From assembly GCF_910592395.1 (NCBI RefSeq), contig NC_088318.1, positions 10,976,349-11,036,348 on the forward strand: 60,000 nt of DNA, in the 5' to 3' direction. The notes under the pieces are model-generated. The model did not search any database, was not told the origin of the DNA, and saw nothing but the letters and a program-made list of their open reading frames with translations. The position numbers and the translations under genes are program-made. Shown here in pieces: positions 24,393-37,898 of the stretch. The DNA is from Lineus longissimus. Taxonomy: Eukaryota > Nemertea > Pilidiophora > Heteronemertea > Lineidae. Each line of letters begins with the position of its first letter. Position 1 is the first letter of the stretch.

Positions 24393-24596
24393 ATTGACGA
24401 AGGAAGTTGAGATGCGCCAGGAGAATCTCGCCATGGTACGGATTGGTGAGCCGATTGAAGTCATCCCTGACCAGGTGACACAGTTCCCGGCCGTGCATGT
24501 GCTGAAACTTCTTGATGTCCACGTCGTGCAGGCTGAACTCCTTCTTTGCCCACTCCAACCACTGGCGCACATGTTCCGGCGTCCATAGGGAGGGAT
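24393..24596 (-). CDS. ERG: ERG/FLI1-type ETS factor, Pointed (PNT/SAM) exon
   Basis: A 204-bp internal exon with acceptor TTTCAAACAG and donor T followed by GTAAGTATA. It encodes essentially one domain, the Pointed/SAM helical bundle for protein-protein contacts. Its start, DPSLWTPEHVRQWLEWA, followed by GRELCHLVRDDF and ILLAHLNFLRQ, is the ERG/FLI1 pattern. The first codon (GAT, Asp) is split: the preceding exon supplies G and this exon AT. This gives RVYVPA-DPSLW, matching the family's conserved VPADP(T)LW junction. It ends with one base (T) of the next codon, which matters for the choice of linker exon. Confidence 0.95.
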
Positions 24597-25689
24597 CTGT
24601 TTGAAAACACGATTTGTTATACATGGCACTGGGATCTGTGTTACGATTTGCGAGAGTTTGTGATAAATACAATTGTCGCTCCCCGCCTAATGTCATCACT
24701 GGGTTGGAAAGAGCAGCAACAAAGCGGGAATGATGAAAGAATGAAAATGAAATCCTGTCGTCAAAAAGTCTTTCATTTGGGTATCCACTGTCAATGAACT
24801 AACTTTTGCCTCGATATTTGCACGTTGATAAATTGTCCACAGTAGAAAATAAGTCAATATAACAGTTTACACAGGATGAGATAATTTCCTCAGTCGCACA
24901 CGCGGAAGTACTGCTCGTTTCCGAAAACTAACGAAGTTTTCCTTAGCCCCACGTGTTAAATACGCCCGAGGTACCTGTTGCAATGGACCGGCCACGTGCC
25001 GGAACGATCTGGGGCTTTTGACCAATCAGAGTCCGGTGCGGTTGACCGCATCTGTGGGCCGGTGGTGTTTTTGACCGATCTGACTCAAACATCACCCCCC
25101 GGAGTGCCGGGCTGGACCTTCTTGGTAAATTATTTTCGGATCATTGCGGGCTTTCGATAAGAAATTGTTCTAAAACAAACTTATCGCGCTACTATCAACT
25201 GCTGATAAAGTTGCCACGAAATTTAATTGATCAGTTTTTATTGGTACAATTTTGATTGAATTTTGAAATGTATGTTCACTGGGACTTGAAGGCACATAAA
25301 TTTATATCACTAGTCAATTCTAATTGCTGGCTGCTTCGAAAATGTCCTCGGTCGGACTTGTGATAAAAGTCAGTGATGTAGTTATTAGCGGGAAAGCCAG
25401 GAAGCAATGTAAGCAGTTTGTATCGCCGATGTCAATTTTAGTTCAGCATTAGCATTCTCCGTTCGTGTCGTCCATATACAGGGAATTCAAATATGTATAT
25501 ATAATATAATTCAAGGAAAAGACGACGATTGATTCACTCTAACGGCAGTTTCGCCGATTATCAGTCAAATATTCTTGACACTCTCAACCGGCTTACGCAC
25601 TCAGTACGGACTGTTTTAAGGTGGGGATCAGATTCAATTGGGGGGTAAGATGCAGCCAAATCCCGATGTCAACATCATGGCACCAGTTG

Positions 25690-25790
25690 TTTTCAATATA
25701 GGCCTACTCCGCCTCTCGATTTGCATACGACATAGAGTATCAAAAACCTGACCCTCAAGATGGGAGTCAAAGACTTGACTCATGCCGCAG
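25690..25790 (+). repeat. Dispersed direct repeat R2, copy 1
   Basis: TACTCCGCCTCTCGAT, then GAGTATCAAAAACCTGA and CTCAAGATGG, recur in order at about 27762-27860 as TACTCCGCCTCGCGAT, GAGTATAAAAAACCTGA and CTCAGGATGG. Same orientation, unknown class. Confidence 0.55.
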
Positions 25791-27404
25791 CATGCAACAA
25801 GAAGGAAGCAATACGCGGTTGATGATATTGAAGCGGAAAAGAGAATTCATTGGGTCTGTTCTGTCACCCAAAGGCTTATCTTTTTTTGTTCAAATATATG
25901 AACATCGGGCCGAAATTCCCAAAATCACGACCCTAACCCAAACAAACACCTCTAACCCTGATGTCATCGACTCAGTCCCCGTCCATCTGTTCCGTGTCGA
26001 CCTCCCCCGGCGGACCAGGTCCCGCGAGCCAATTAACAAATTAGACAGGCGTTCGGGGAATGAAGGTCCATGGCGAGTGAGAATGGGGAGCATAGTGACC
26101 CGCAGTGAGGCAATGTTGCGTGCTACGGTAACACACAAACGCGTAGGGAGAATCGAAATTTTGGTACACTTTTTGAAATTTCATTTTCCAAGTGCTTCTA
26201 TCTCTATAAATTGCATGCCGACTTATCGGCGGTGAACGACAATTCTTCTCTCAAGAAGGATGGAAAATACGCATCGGCATGCTAAACTGCAAATTCGTTC
26301 AAGTTACATGTGTTGGTTGTGAGCGTCACTGTGTCGTAAAGAGACTACTCTTGTTGGGAGAGAAAGATGGGCTTTTGCATGTAATTGCTGAATTTCATAA
26401 AGTTTCTGACGTAATATCTTGATTTTTGGAAGCATGGATCATTATAACTAACACTTCCAGCATTGTCTTTTTGCTTTATTTACGTTTTCCCCTGTTACCA
26501 TGCAGTGCTACGGTCTCGAGCTTTTGACAAACAACTTCACCCACCTACTCTTTGACAAATGCTGAGGGCATCGCAACCTTATTAGTTTCCGATCGCAGCA
26601 AATGTACCGGGTATAGTTATCAAATTCCTTCGACTGTGAACCCACCTGTTGAAAACAGCGCTCCTCAAACTACATTTTTGCTGTGATCAATTGTAATTTA
26701 TCGAATGCCATCGCAACCAGTAAGACCTGACATTTGACCTCCCGCAGCAACGGGTCACCGATAGCGCCGATGTCACTGAGATTCCTCCTTGCGCCGCTCG
26801 TCCGTTACATATCAGGTTACCCGCGCAGATCGGACCCGAGGGAAAGGAGAGGCGGGGCCCGATCGCCACACAATTCCAATGTTAATTAGTCGGTATGAGC
26901 AAACGACGAAAATAGGCTATACGATGTATATACATTGTAGCCAACAATGTTCATACTAGAATATGACATGATTGATCCTTACGGTACATCCTGTCCAATT
27001 CAACCAAAAAACCAAATATTTTGTAACAGCGGACAGAATCTAAACGCATTTTCATTCCGAAGTATACGCAATACGATTAATATTTCTTTTTTAAAATCAG
27101 GAGTTTCTATTTCAAACTGCAGCACCGAATCATTCTCGTTTGCCATCGGATTACCCCCATATCTATTAAACTTAAAAGAAAACAAAGTTGAGCAATACCC
27201 ACAGGTCTGATGCATGGGATGGTTAGTATTTCTTGCCAGTGAAAAGCCAAATCCGGTCTCCTGTTACATAGGCCCTAAACTCCAACGCCAATCGCTTATC
27301 AAATATTAACAAAACAGAACAAGTTCGTTATTTCCATCCAAACAACATTTAAATCTGTATCGTAAGATGTATAGGAATTAAATCAACAGATTGGTTGAGG
27401 ACAC

Positions 27405-27500
27405 GCCATTCATAGCGTGTCATCAAACTCAAGACTAAGTCAACATGGGGTCAAAGGGAAACCCCGTGGGTGATCACTCCCGGGAACACACTGGGCAATA
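27405..27500 (+). repeat. Dispersed direct repeat R3, copy 1
   Basis: CATTCATAGCGTGTCATCAA and the following ACTCA block match about 28093-28190 (CATTCATGGCGTGTCATCAA, then GGGGTCA). Same orientation, within the ERG intron. Confidence 0.55.
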
Positions 27501-27761
27501 TGATATTGAAGGAAATTGGCCGGCTAACTTTCTGGGCCAAACAGTATTGCAGATAAAACTTAAACTAATGACGTGTTTTACAAACTGTAGGCCTATGTGC
27601 GTGCGCATGGGCATGTAGAAAAAGACATGTGTTGATTTTTTTGTAAAAAAAACCTTACGTCACAATCACGTGTCAGTGTTTTGTCTGCTAAAGTTTAATC
27701 AAACCTACGGGATTTGTAATAAATGAAGCATCGGTTTTGATGACATAACCAGTGGTTTTAA

Positions 27762-27860
27762 ATATACTCCGCCTCGCGATATTTCAAATTGTGTATTTCA
27801 TTTTGTACACGAGGTAGGAGTATAAAAAACCTGATCTCAGGATGGCCTGAGTATGTGTAT
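27762..27860 (+). repeat. Dispersed direct repeat R2, copy 2
   Basis: Partner of 25690-25790, with the same ordered blocks. Confidence 0.55.
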
Positions 27861-28092
27861 CACGGAAGCGAACCAGTTGCTTTGAAATAATATTGGAGAC
27901 TTGACTTGAACACTCCCATCATAGGGCGATTATTTAATGGCATTTATCCATTCTAAGGACCATGTTTTGAATGGAATTTTCGTATCTCATGCTGCCGTAT
28001 GCTCTAATTAAAAGTCATCTTGGGCGTGTATACATAACAATGATTTCACATTCAACATCCGATTGTCAGACAAACACACCCATCAGTTACCA

Positions 28093-28190
28093 TTCATGGC
28101 GTGTCATCAAACTCACGTCTAAAACAACGAGGGGTCATAAGGACCCATGAAAAATAACAACAGGGGTTCATCTTCCGTCCACACACGAGA
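28093..28190 (+). repeat. Dispersed direct repeat R3, copy 2
   Basis: Partner of 27405-27500. Confidence 0.55.
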
Positions 28191-30667
28191 CAATGGTAAA
28201 TATTATAGCAATTATTAATACTGACCTTTCTAATTTTTACAGACAAACAATTAATTAAACATATTAAATGGTGCGACAACAGTGATCATGAGGGTCGTGG
28301 TGACCAGAAATTGAGGGCTCAAGATGTCATCTGACTTCAGACGTGTGAAAGCATAGTGAGGTCAATTCAATAATATATGGTCCAGAGGCAAAACGTGAAA
28401 TTTGGCCTATGCTTCTTTGACTGTGTCCTGGTGTTGGAACGTTACATCAAAGTCAGATTACTGATATTGGCCTGTCGTTCTTGTCAAATTGTATCATTCG
28501 GCCCAATCATATTCATTGCAGACGGTATAAACTACGCATTCACGTAATTTTAGGGAGGGAGAGGACATTCATTGTTACGTATTTTTTTATGTATTATTTC
28601 TATCGATTTAAAAAAAGTAAGGTTTTGTTAAAAACGTCTTTCTGACCAGCAAAAATATATTTATTCATCAACCGGTTATCACTATAGAATTGCCAATTCG
28701 CGTATTCATCAGGATATCTTGAGTAAATATTCTAAAACATACAAAACATATTAGGTTTTTGCATGAAGTATAGATATGGGTCTACATGTAACTTTCTTAA
28801 AACTGACAATTGTCGAATGTCAAAAGTCTCATGCGTCGGGCTCTAGTCATCCACAACTGACTACTCGATCAACAAAATTGTCAACTCAAAAAGGCAATGC
28901 AACGAACTGACCCCCGAGCGTAAAAGAGCAATATGTATGGCCAATGTTTCCAGACAAGTGTCGCACCTGCAGTGCAATGACTGTCACCACACTAGTTTTT
29001 TTCCACAGGACACCAATCCCCCTATTAACACCTCACTTCCCAGTTGACATCTCCAGCTGGTCGACACGATCCGCGATTGTCTCCCGCCTTAACTGTTACG
29101 TCACCACCGTCGGCTCTTCACATGCAAATGTATGGCGATGAGCACTGTTGCAGGAAGAAGACAATAAGTTTAGTTTGAATTGGAATTCGACGACTGCTGA
29201 TGAGCACTTCAAGCCGGTCGATGATTGGGCTCATCATGTCAGGACATCTGTCGTGGTTCTTATCCTATTCTTGTTGACATACTTGATAATTTGGATTACT
29301 TTCCGAGACATGTTACATTAACTCATACATGGAATGGGGCGGGGATGTGGTTCCCCAGCGACCAACACATCACACGTTTACATATAGCCTGTCATTTTGG
29401 AAAACACAAAATTCTTGGAGAAATGGAGCACAGTAGCAGAACTGAGACTCGCCGATTAGTATTAAAAGTTATCTTAATCTGATAGTGTCGTACATTAGGG
29501 GCATATTCACCAAATTGATCCTACACACTATAAAATACATCAATATCAACTGCTCTTTTCGTAGTACATTTGGGAAGTTGCACTTCATCTTTTTTATCAC
29601 AAGTTCTGCTCGCATTGTTGCTGCTTCACGACCGTTTTCGATGAGACGGGATACTCCATCTTCGCTGCTAGGTGTTTCGAACATGGCCATCCCCTATTAA
29701 ATCACGTCCAGGGATACAAGGCATGTATGCAGTAACAGTTATCTCTTCCAACAAATGACCGTTGATATTTGACCATTCGGATCTTCTAAAAGTATCACTG
29801 ACTAACACAAAATGGTCAAAGCACGTCTGTCCAGGGTTGGGAGAATAGAGCACTCTTAACTCGGGAACTTGACAAAACACCGACCAGTGTCCATCTGCTT
29901 GGACCGTGCCACAACAATAGTTTCGACCAATTAGCGTCTCAAAATGCATTTGCTCCGGAACTGGTCAACTTCCGATTCGCCCTATGCTTGTCACTTGAAC
30001 ATTCGGCCATTTTGTCCAACATTAGCCCCCAACTATGCACTCCATCTTGACCATCGTTTTGCTCAAATCTCGATTCCCGAAGTATAACATCCATAAAATT
30101 ACTAAGAAAAGTTGCTGACCATAAAAAATGGCAGGCAGAGACATTATTTTGACACCAATCATTGCACTCTATTAATCTTGATATGTTTATCAATACAGTA
30201 CGTGCTCAACCGCATTCTCGAAGGACGATCTCATGAAAGCCGCCAGCCATACTTCACAATGCGCCTCGTGCAACGGCTGATCATCTGCACCGAGGGCCCT
30301 GGGCCAGGTCAAACGAAAGGTTGGTTTACGACTTGCACTTTTCATTTCTTTATTTGAATATTACCAATGGCCTTGTAATATTAATCAGGGGGCACCGATC
30401 CCATGGCCATACGACTAGAATTTCGCAGGTGTCGATGGGCATTTAGACCCGCCGGACGCGTTCGATCCGGTTGCTATGAGACCTGAGGTGCCCCAGGACG
30501 ATGTAAATCTTTGACATAATCACCAAAAGTCCTAAGAAATATATCTAGTCTGATGGTCGTCACCTATATCTTCCTCTATTGATGTCCTAGACATCATGTT
30601 ACATTAGAAAGATAGAGAGATAGTCGTCACAACACACATGCAGTGTCATCTCTCGCAAGTGTCTTAA

Positions 30668-30895
30668 AGGCATACGCCGTTCGTTTGAAATTTGTCATTG
30701 AATTTGAAACTTACAAATTGTGTAAATACGTACCAGAGACAAATCTAAACGATGCTGTTGCGTAGATAGATCTACAAATACTACATGTTTAAATACCAAG
30801 TTTCAGCAGATTCGTATGCACTGTAACTGCACTATAGCACTGCATTTCAATTTTCCTGGACCACCAGTAATTACGAGTGGCGTGCCCCTTTAATG
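30668..30895 (+). repeat. Dispersed repeat R4, uninterrupted copy
   Basis: This copy shares ordered blocks with 44258-44672: CATTGAATTTGAAA, GTAAATACRTAC, AAATACTACA, AAGTTTCA and GGACCACCAGTAAT near the end. It lacks the 183-bp insertion found in the other copy and so serves as the empty-site comparison. Confidence 0.65.
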
Positions 30896-33660
30896 GTATG
30901 TGGATTGGAAAAATAACCAATCAGAAATTCTGCTGACTTAGAAATAGTTACAAAAAGATTATTGATGTGGTCAACAATTTCCTTGGACAATTTCATCGCA
31001 GTAACATTGCAGGACAGTTCATTGAGTTCCCATATACACGTTATGGTAGCGTAACGTAAAACTCACAAACTACATGTATTATGACAACACGCTTGTAAGA
31101 GTTCATCTACAGCATATCATGATAATGCTCAGAACTGGCCAAAAAAACCCACGAGGTCCAGCGCGATGCATCATTAAATCTTTTATGGCCATCACATGAA
31201 TCACGGGAAACATAACTTGCCCATCTATTCATTTCTTTCACCGTCTAGGTAATGAGTTTTCTTTTCAGCCGTCACGTTGCCCAATAGATTCATCAGCCAT
31301 TTTTGCCTCCGAATGGACATGTCATCCACGCAGGTGCGGCCGCCATTTTCTTTAGGATTATCATAACCGATGTTCATATTCTCAAAAGGTTGATTGAAAA
31401 AGGCAATAGAGGCATTAATGGCAATAATTTGATATTCTCCCAATGAATATGATGACGCGTGGCGTGTCAAAGTGCAGATCTCGTGCCGTGTCTCGCGCGG
31501 CCCGGGGCTTGTAGAAAGAGAGAAACACGCGCTGCGCGAGGTGGGGCATTGCCGCAGACGAGGGGCCACGGCAGCGTCAATCCATTGCCGGATTAGTTCG
31601 TTCTGATTAATTATGGCGAATAAAAGTCAATTATTGGATGGATAGCTGATAAAAACATTGGCCACGTGTCGATTCGTTTACACGATGGCTAGTTTTACTC
31701 CCTTTGAGGGTTTTTGTAAAAGAATAACTCTCTGCCGCGGCGATGAGGCTGATTTATTTGCTTTAAGTGTTGAACCTGTTGAAATCTTTATGAAAATGAA
31801 ATGCAACGGCATTGGGTATGTATCATTTGTGTTCGGCGAAAACGTTTCCGAGTAATAATGATACATGGACTCAGAGCGCTTATTTAGATTTCTTTTGGGA
31901 GTGGCCCCAAGGGCACAACCATCGGCGTTAGTTGTATGCAGCGATATTACAGAGTGTAAAGTAGTGAAGATGCATGTACACGGCACAAATTACGTAGCTA
32001 CACGGTGCATGTCTATATGGTGTCACCACGGACCTATATACTGGGTTACACAAATGAAATTTTTGAATAACACTCAAATAATATTGACTGACTCGATATT
32101 TGTCAGATCTTTACAACTGCGCTGAGATCAATACAATGTACTTTTCCCAGTTTGTTTGCCCCGTTACCTGAATTAGTTGCGCAATAGACATTCACATTTT
32201 CTTCTGCACCCGAGCAGGTTTTCAGGTGTCATTGGTGGCCAGTGGACCCCTCCCACCGCAGAAACATTCCCTCATGATTGTTTTGATGGTAGAACATAGC
32301 TGTTTGCCTCCCTTTTTGTCGGATCAACCAAGACCTCCATTATACGCCACCTACAGAACCTCAAACCCCAATGGACGCACTATACATGCATTATTGTGGT
32401 CTGAGAGTCGATTTGTGTCATTGAGTTAAAATAATTCGGGTGCAGAAGTGTTAAAAAAAAGCCTATTGCGCAAAAACTCGTGCAGGTAGGGAGATCAAAC
32501 AAATGTTGATAGGCGTAGCTACACGTGGCAGAAACTTTGTGATTGGATATTTCAGTGCCGCCATCGCGGGGGCTGAATGTATAGCAATACAACTTTCCAG
32601 CGCTGCAGTTTTCTAAACCAACACCTATACGACTACTTCATCATGGTAAAGTTATTTTCCTTGGCGGATGCTAACGGACATTATATCATCCTTTCCCGAA
32701 GGAGAATATGTTTGCCACCGTAAAAAAGAGCATCAAAGCAACAGAAATTCTTTAAAACCATTTAGCATTTTCTCATTTTGACCAGATGCGTCATTGTTAC
32801 CCACAATTCTCATGGCATCTCTGGCGGAAGTTCTGCTTCCTTCCTTCAAACCATCCTGGCGCGCGGCGTGAGCGTAAGACATGCGGTCAGGGACATTTCC
32901 AACCAAAACTACAACCAGCTTCTTCCAATCGAAGCAATTAAAATCTATTTGAGCCATAACCATTGAGACTCTTTGTGCCAAATTAGCCCATCGGTTACAT
33001 AACGCGTGAGAGTAGAACGAAAATTGTGATTTCCCTGGCCAATCTCTTCAGCGGACACTTGTCAGAATAGCATGACTCCGAATTGAATGGTTATGATAAC
33101 GTGAGAATCATTAGGACTATCATTAAGTGCCCTTAGAAAGTACGCACTGTCAACATAGGCGACCACTTAGCACCGTATTGTTGTTGCCCGACGATAGCAT
33201 ATTGCTGCGGGCTGGGTGCGGTAGGGGCAGGGCAGTCCCGACGGCGTGGGGCCGGAGTCTTCGGGCGATAATGAATCAGGGAGCCCGCGGGAGGATGGGT
33301 TTACGTAAGAGGTATGCCTGGGACTGAGATCATAATCATAGGGACCTGGTCCCCCACATAAACCAGTGGCAATTAATGACGCTTTTCAAAGAGATTTGGA
33401 ATTTTTGATAGTGCTGAATGTAAGAGGCAATTTCTTATAAAAGGGTTGTTTAGCGTATAATGGGGTGGACCGGTATTTCGCCAAACGGCGCTGTACAGAG
33501 ACTGCATCGTTAACATGCCAGATTTACCACCATGAACTGGGCAAAAGATATACATATACTTTAGGGTTTAAAAATGCATCATAGGCCTGATAGGTGAAGC
33601 AACGATGAAATGGTTTGGTCATATATTTGTACCTATAGTATAATGAGAATAGGTTACGGG

Positions 33661-33947
33661 CAAAACATGGCAGGTTTCGCAAGACATACGAAGTACGAAG
33701 GTCTGTGGTGTCATCAAGTACTGTACTTGGAATTTTTTGAAAATTGAGGAATCGGGGAATTTTTTGAAATACATTGATAGCTATCGTGCAACATGTTCAG
33801 GTTCGTCATTGGAAGAAACGTTATATACTTTACCAACAATAGGTACCAGTGCATTGTTGAGAACGCATGGTTGTGTTTTTCAAATTATATCACATGTACG
33901 TCATTCGTAGCTCTTCGTAACGCTTGCGAAACCTATCTAATGTTTTG
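33661..33947. mobile_element. MITE-like element, 287 bp, with TIRs
   Basis: The left end CAAAACATGGCAGGTTTCGC, continuing AAGACATACGAAG, is inverted at the right end (CTTCGTAACGCTTGCGAAACC ... ATGTTTTG) with a few mismatches and an indel over about 40 bp. There is no ORF between. The form is a short non-autonomous DNA transposon. No clear target duplication was seen. Confidence 0.6.
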
Positions 33948-33984
33948 ACTACTCAAGAATCCTGATGTGACGCACTCCGCATTC

Positions 33985-34205
33985 CTCTTTTAAAGGGGGA
34001 CTTATAGGCAGGAGCTAGGGGGTCAAGATGGAAGTCTTTCTATGACCAGTAGGGGGCTTGGCTTATGTTTTTGCGATAATTCTATTTCTTATACCTAAAG
34101 ATCGGTGTGAATAGTTTCGATGTACTGTATGGTGAGAGAGATACATATCGGCGACTTTAGGTAACTTAATCCTGCCTGCCTACATGTAACTCCTGCCCAT
34201 AGAGT
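33985..34205 (+). repeat. Dispersed repeat R5, copy 1
   Basis: TTTCGATGTACTGTATGGTGAG, GGCGACTT, GTAACTTAATC and CTACATGTAACTCCTGCC recur in order at about 47955-48050. Same orientation, unknown class. Confidence 0.55.
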
Positions 34206-36819
34206 CCCTTAAGTATTTGACTTAACCGTCGTTGAATAAAATCATCACGAGAATTCTTGAAATTCCGTTGACGAATAACAATTGTTGTAGCACACAAAAT
34301 GAATCTGCCAATTGGAATTTCGAATTTTAGTCATGCCAGAGTCGTTGAAAACCCGCAAGATTCCGAGTAAACGTAAAAAGGCCTTATGGCGACGAGTTTC
34401 ACTCAGTAACTGTACAAAAAAAGAACACTCACTGGGCGTGGACCCTAGAAAAAGATAGTTCTATCAACTTGTACAACACCAATATTCCATTGCGCTCATT
34501 TAAAGTTTCGCCGAAAATGAAAAAACTTTTCATCTTAGATACAATGATTGAGCGTGAAAATGCATGTTTATTGAGGTCACACAATCAGAGTTCGATTCAT
34601 TCGTTTGTCCGGGTCGTTGATCCGGCAAACTTGTGAGGTTCTGCAAGCGTGTGTTTCGTTTTGCCAAAGTTCTTTAAAAATCATTTGCGTAATTGCGTGT
34701 TGTTATTTTGTTCTTGGCTATCTTTAGCGAGTGTCCCGGTAGATGGTTTGGCTTGTCTCTAAATATGGATCGAGTCCACCACTCCAGTTATATGCCGGTT
34801 TTTTGGTTGATTATTTCTTAAGTACCGGTATTTCATTTATCTTAATTGAAGTTTAGGATTTATGCGATCCCGCGTGATGATTCATCGCATGTTTAAAGGT
34901 GCAAATTAAAAAAGCCAGCCGATAGAGCTGACGCGTCGACCAATATGTATTTCGACAGATATTTATCATCAATAATTAATTTCAACGGAATTTCCTAAAA
35001 TTTACGAGTCTGTTTCCATTTTCATGGATTCTTCCTCCGATCGCATGCTGCTTCCAAGACACATAGGTCTCGGAAATATAATGGAAAATGATCGCCATCC
35101 CCGTGCGATAATAGGCCTGTTAACTAACTGCCAGCTCTACACGCAATCCCATCAATTGTGGCCGAATCACCTGCTAGCTCTGAACAGTCATCTGCGCGCT
35201 ACAATTCCTATTACTGCCTTGCGCGGATTTATTAAAAATTAAAGGAATATCCAGCACTGTTTCGTGAATATTTTATGCGATGTTTTGCGCGCGGTATGAC
35301 AAGCATTTGTTCCTGTTCCTGCCTCGATGATGGGAAGACGACGGACGTCAGAAATCCTGTCTGGCTGTGAAATTAACTTCCGAGCAGCCAAGGGCAGTTC
35401 GGCGGAAGCCACGGACATTTCCCATCTGCGTTAGGGGCAGTGGAAAGTGACCATTATGGCAACCGGCCCAATTTCGAAATGTGTTTCTGGCACTAATGCA
35501 TGGGCTGGTCTGATTTCCATTGAACATGGTACTAACTTTCGCCGGCACAAGTATATAATACCCTCAACAGCGTATCAACGCGGGCACCTCATCTATAAGG
35601 CGCTCGACCAGCAGATGGCGCCGCTATCAGATTAATGGCTTCTAGACGCTCGTAGTTGACTCTTTAAAAAGTATCTGCCATTTAATCAATTACAAAGTAG
35701 TTAGCTGGACGGACGACGTAACCTCGAGATTACCTGGTCTAGCGGATTTCGAAGCCGTGGGCCCAAAGAATTAAGTGCTCGACGTTCTTCGCTGGTTTTA
35801 GGCGCTGTCATGGCGAATCTTTCGCCGCCAACTTTACTTCTGACTCCGCCAAAAAATGCACAATACCCGTCGGTCAATTTTGCCCAATATCATGATATAT
35901 GCTGGTTTCACCGACGTGACTGATCCCAGACAGCTTCATTACAGGAGGTAATTAGTGCGAAATAAACAAAACAAGTCGGAACATGACGTCACGACCACTG
36001 GACAACTTTGTGTCGCCCCGGGGTGTTACCAACCCATTGTCCATCCAAATCGGACGTTTTTAAATGCCATCGCCCGATCCTGAACATGGAATCTCCTGCT
36101 TTATAACATACAAATATGGTCTCACATCGGTGAAACAAGAGTACATGTATATCAAAAGTTGTCGCAAAATGACTGCAATCGCTTGCGAAAGGCGTTGTAA
36201 ATTATTTGTTTGGTCAGTCCCCCTTCAGGACAAACTCATAAATATAGACAAGCGTCGTGGCAACAAGCCATATCACCCTGCATACCGCCAATCTATCTGC
36301 TTGAGGGGGCAGCGGACATTCGGTTTCAGATTTCGTCAACATGCACGCGCTACTACGGGGACCTACGGGGCCTCGCGTGCGCCTGTCACGGGCCATTAAC
36401 CACAGTGTTGATATCCATAGTTTCGGCGCAGGTTGCGTGTCAATCTCAAAGCACCGTTAATTAGCCTTTCGTCCAGGAGAACAAGTAAAACAAAGACTGG
36501 CTACCCCGCGGCTCGATTATATTCGTCATTAGCTCGGTCCAGTGATGCAATTAACATCGAAGAAAGTGATAGCAGCATTGTTGAATATTTGATTAGAAGA
36601 AAGCAGTAATAATAGACTGGTGGCAACCTTGGGTGTATGCCGGTGTACATGCAGGTGCAAGGTCGGCTTAGAAATAAAGGCGAGTTTAGTTGAAGATGAC
36701 GAATACAAAAAGGTGCAAAAGAGCTTCTTTTCATCGTGGTAAATGAGACCAATGCTTGTCTGCTGTATTTTGAAAAAATAAATTTGGCGGTTTTGTTAAA
36801 ACGAAAGGTTGGGCATGAG

Positions 36820-37092
36820 ATATGTTGGTTTTCCATACGAAAATGGCTTCTAGCAGAGCCGTGACTTCTTAAAACTTGATCACTGAAAACTCCTTAAACT
36901 GCAATAAACAGTAACACGGGAACGAAATATAACCATATAGGCTAACCTAAACTTTGCAAGCCATGTCCAAAACCACCTCGCAATACAAGCGAAAACCATT
37001 TAGTGGAGATGCTACACGTGCCGGCGCTTGGTGGCATGAGGGGTATTATCCTCCTGGTCAACTACATCTCACGCCCAAGTTTTCCCTTTAAA
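36820..37092 (+). repeat. Dispersed repeat family R1, copy 4
   Basis: GGTTTTCCATACGAAAATGG, GAACGAAATATAACC, TTTGCAAGCCAT, CCGGCGCTTGGTGGC, GGTATTATCCTCCTGGT and CACGCCCAAGTTTTCCCTTT are shared with the other R1 copies. It ends about 230 bp from the ERG 574-bp exon. Confidence 0.7.
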
Positions 37093-37324
37093 ACTGTTCA
37101 ATATACCTTCACCGGTTCTGTTCGAGCAAATATGTTTTTGTTATGATGATTGTGAATTAAAGGAGACGCGAAATGTATTTCGCCGTCGGTTTGTTCGGAC
37201 AACTAATTCTCCAGTCCAAGACTAAATCAATGAGATGGTTTGAAATATTTGAAGTACTTATATACTAAGGTTGGTTCCAAAAAAATACTGCATTATTAAC
37301 GTTATGAAGTAAATGTTTTCTTAC

Positions 37325-37898
37325 CGGCTGGGACGTACACTCGCTTCTGCGCTACTCCATTTCCGGTCTGACCTCCGTCCGCCCGTCCTGACATTGACGC
37401 GTGCGTTCCGAGGGGTTCCAATTTCATATCACCTGAATATTTCTCCTTGTTGCCGGAGTCGTCGCAAAATAGCTGCTTCCCGTCATTGTTGACACTTTTA
37501 CACATTTTGTAAGAATCTGGCTGATAAAATTGTTTTACATTTTGGCCAGGAGCAACTTCTTTCCCGCCAGTTGACGGCATAGGATCCGTAAAAGCAGACG
37601 GTCCAATTTGGCGGGAAATTTCTGGCGTCGAATGATTCGGTCTGTCGTCTATCATTTGATTGATGTAAGCAGATTGATTTCTAATATCATCCTTCCCAGG
37701 GTTCCACATCGGCCAGTGGAAATCCTTTTCGGTTCTGTCATTTCCCTTCCCGTCGCAAGATGGCGGCATTGGTTGTACTTCCGATTTGATTGCAAATGGC
37801 GTACTGTTCCCAACCTGGCCACGTGACTGGACATCCCAGGGAACATTTTGTTGCCCTCCTATGTTGCTGAGCTGCGGTGATTTGGGTGCCAGCGCATC
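37325..37898 (-). CDS. ERG: ERG/FLI1-type factor, exon N-terminal to PNT (partial gene)
   Basis: A 574-bp internal exon with acceptor TTTGCTTTCAG and donor GCCG followed by GTAAGAAAA. It starts in phase 0 at GAT (DALAPKSP) and ends with one base (G) that completes the Asp of the PNT exon. The junction KRVYVPA-D corresponds to the conserved RRVIVPAD of ERG/FLI1. The sequence is low in order and rich in Pro, Gly, Ser and Asn. It carries two matches to the sumoylation motif (hydrophobic-K-x-E): IKSE about 45 residues into the exon, and MKLE nearer the end. Vertebrate ERG/FLI1 also has such a site in this region. The start codon lies in an upstream exon that I could not identify; an in-frame ATG at 37944 is intronic (see rejected). 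Confidence 0.85.

Larger units (their letters stand above)
24597..37324 (-). other. Large ERG intron (12.7 kb) upstream of the PNT exon
   Basis: The intron has donor GTAAGAAAAC at 37324 and acceptor TTTCAAACAG at 24597. No exon could be supported inside it. GC/CpG-richer islands without recognisable coding motifs lie around 25900-26150, 26740-26870 and 31440-31600; the last could be regulatory. Repeats within it are listed separately. Confidence 0.7.

Noticed and set aside
25792-26235. 147-codon plus-strand ORF in the ERG intron
   Set aside because: Both strands are open, composition is not protein-like and no motif is recognised; possibly a conserved non-coding block.
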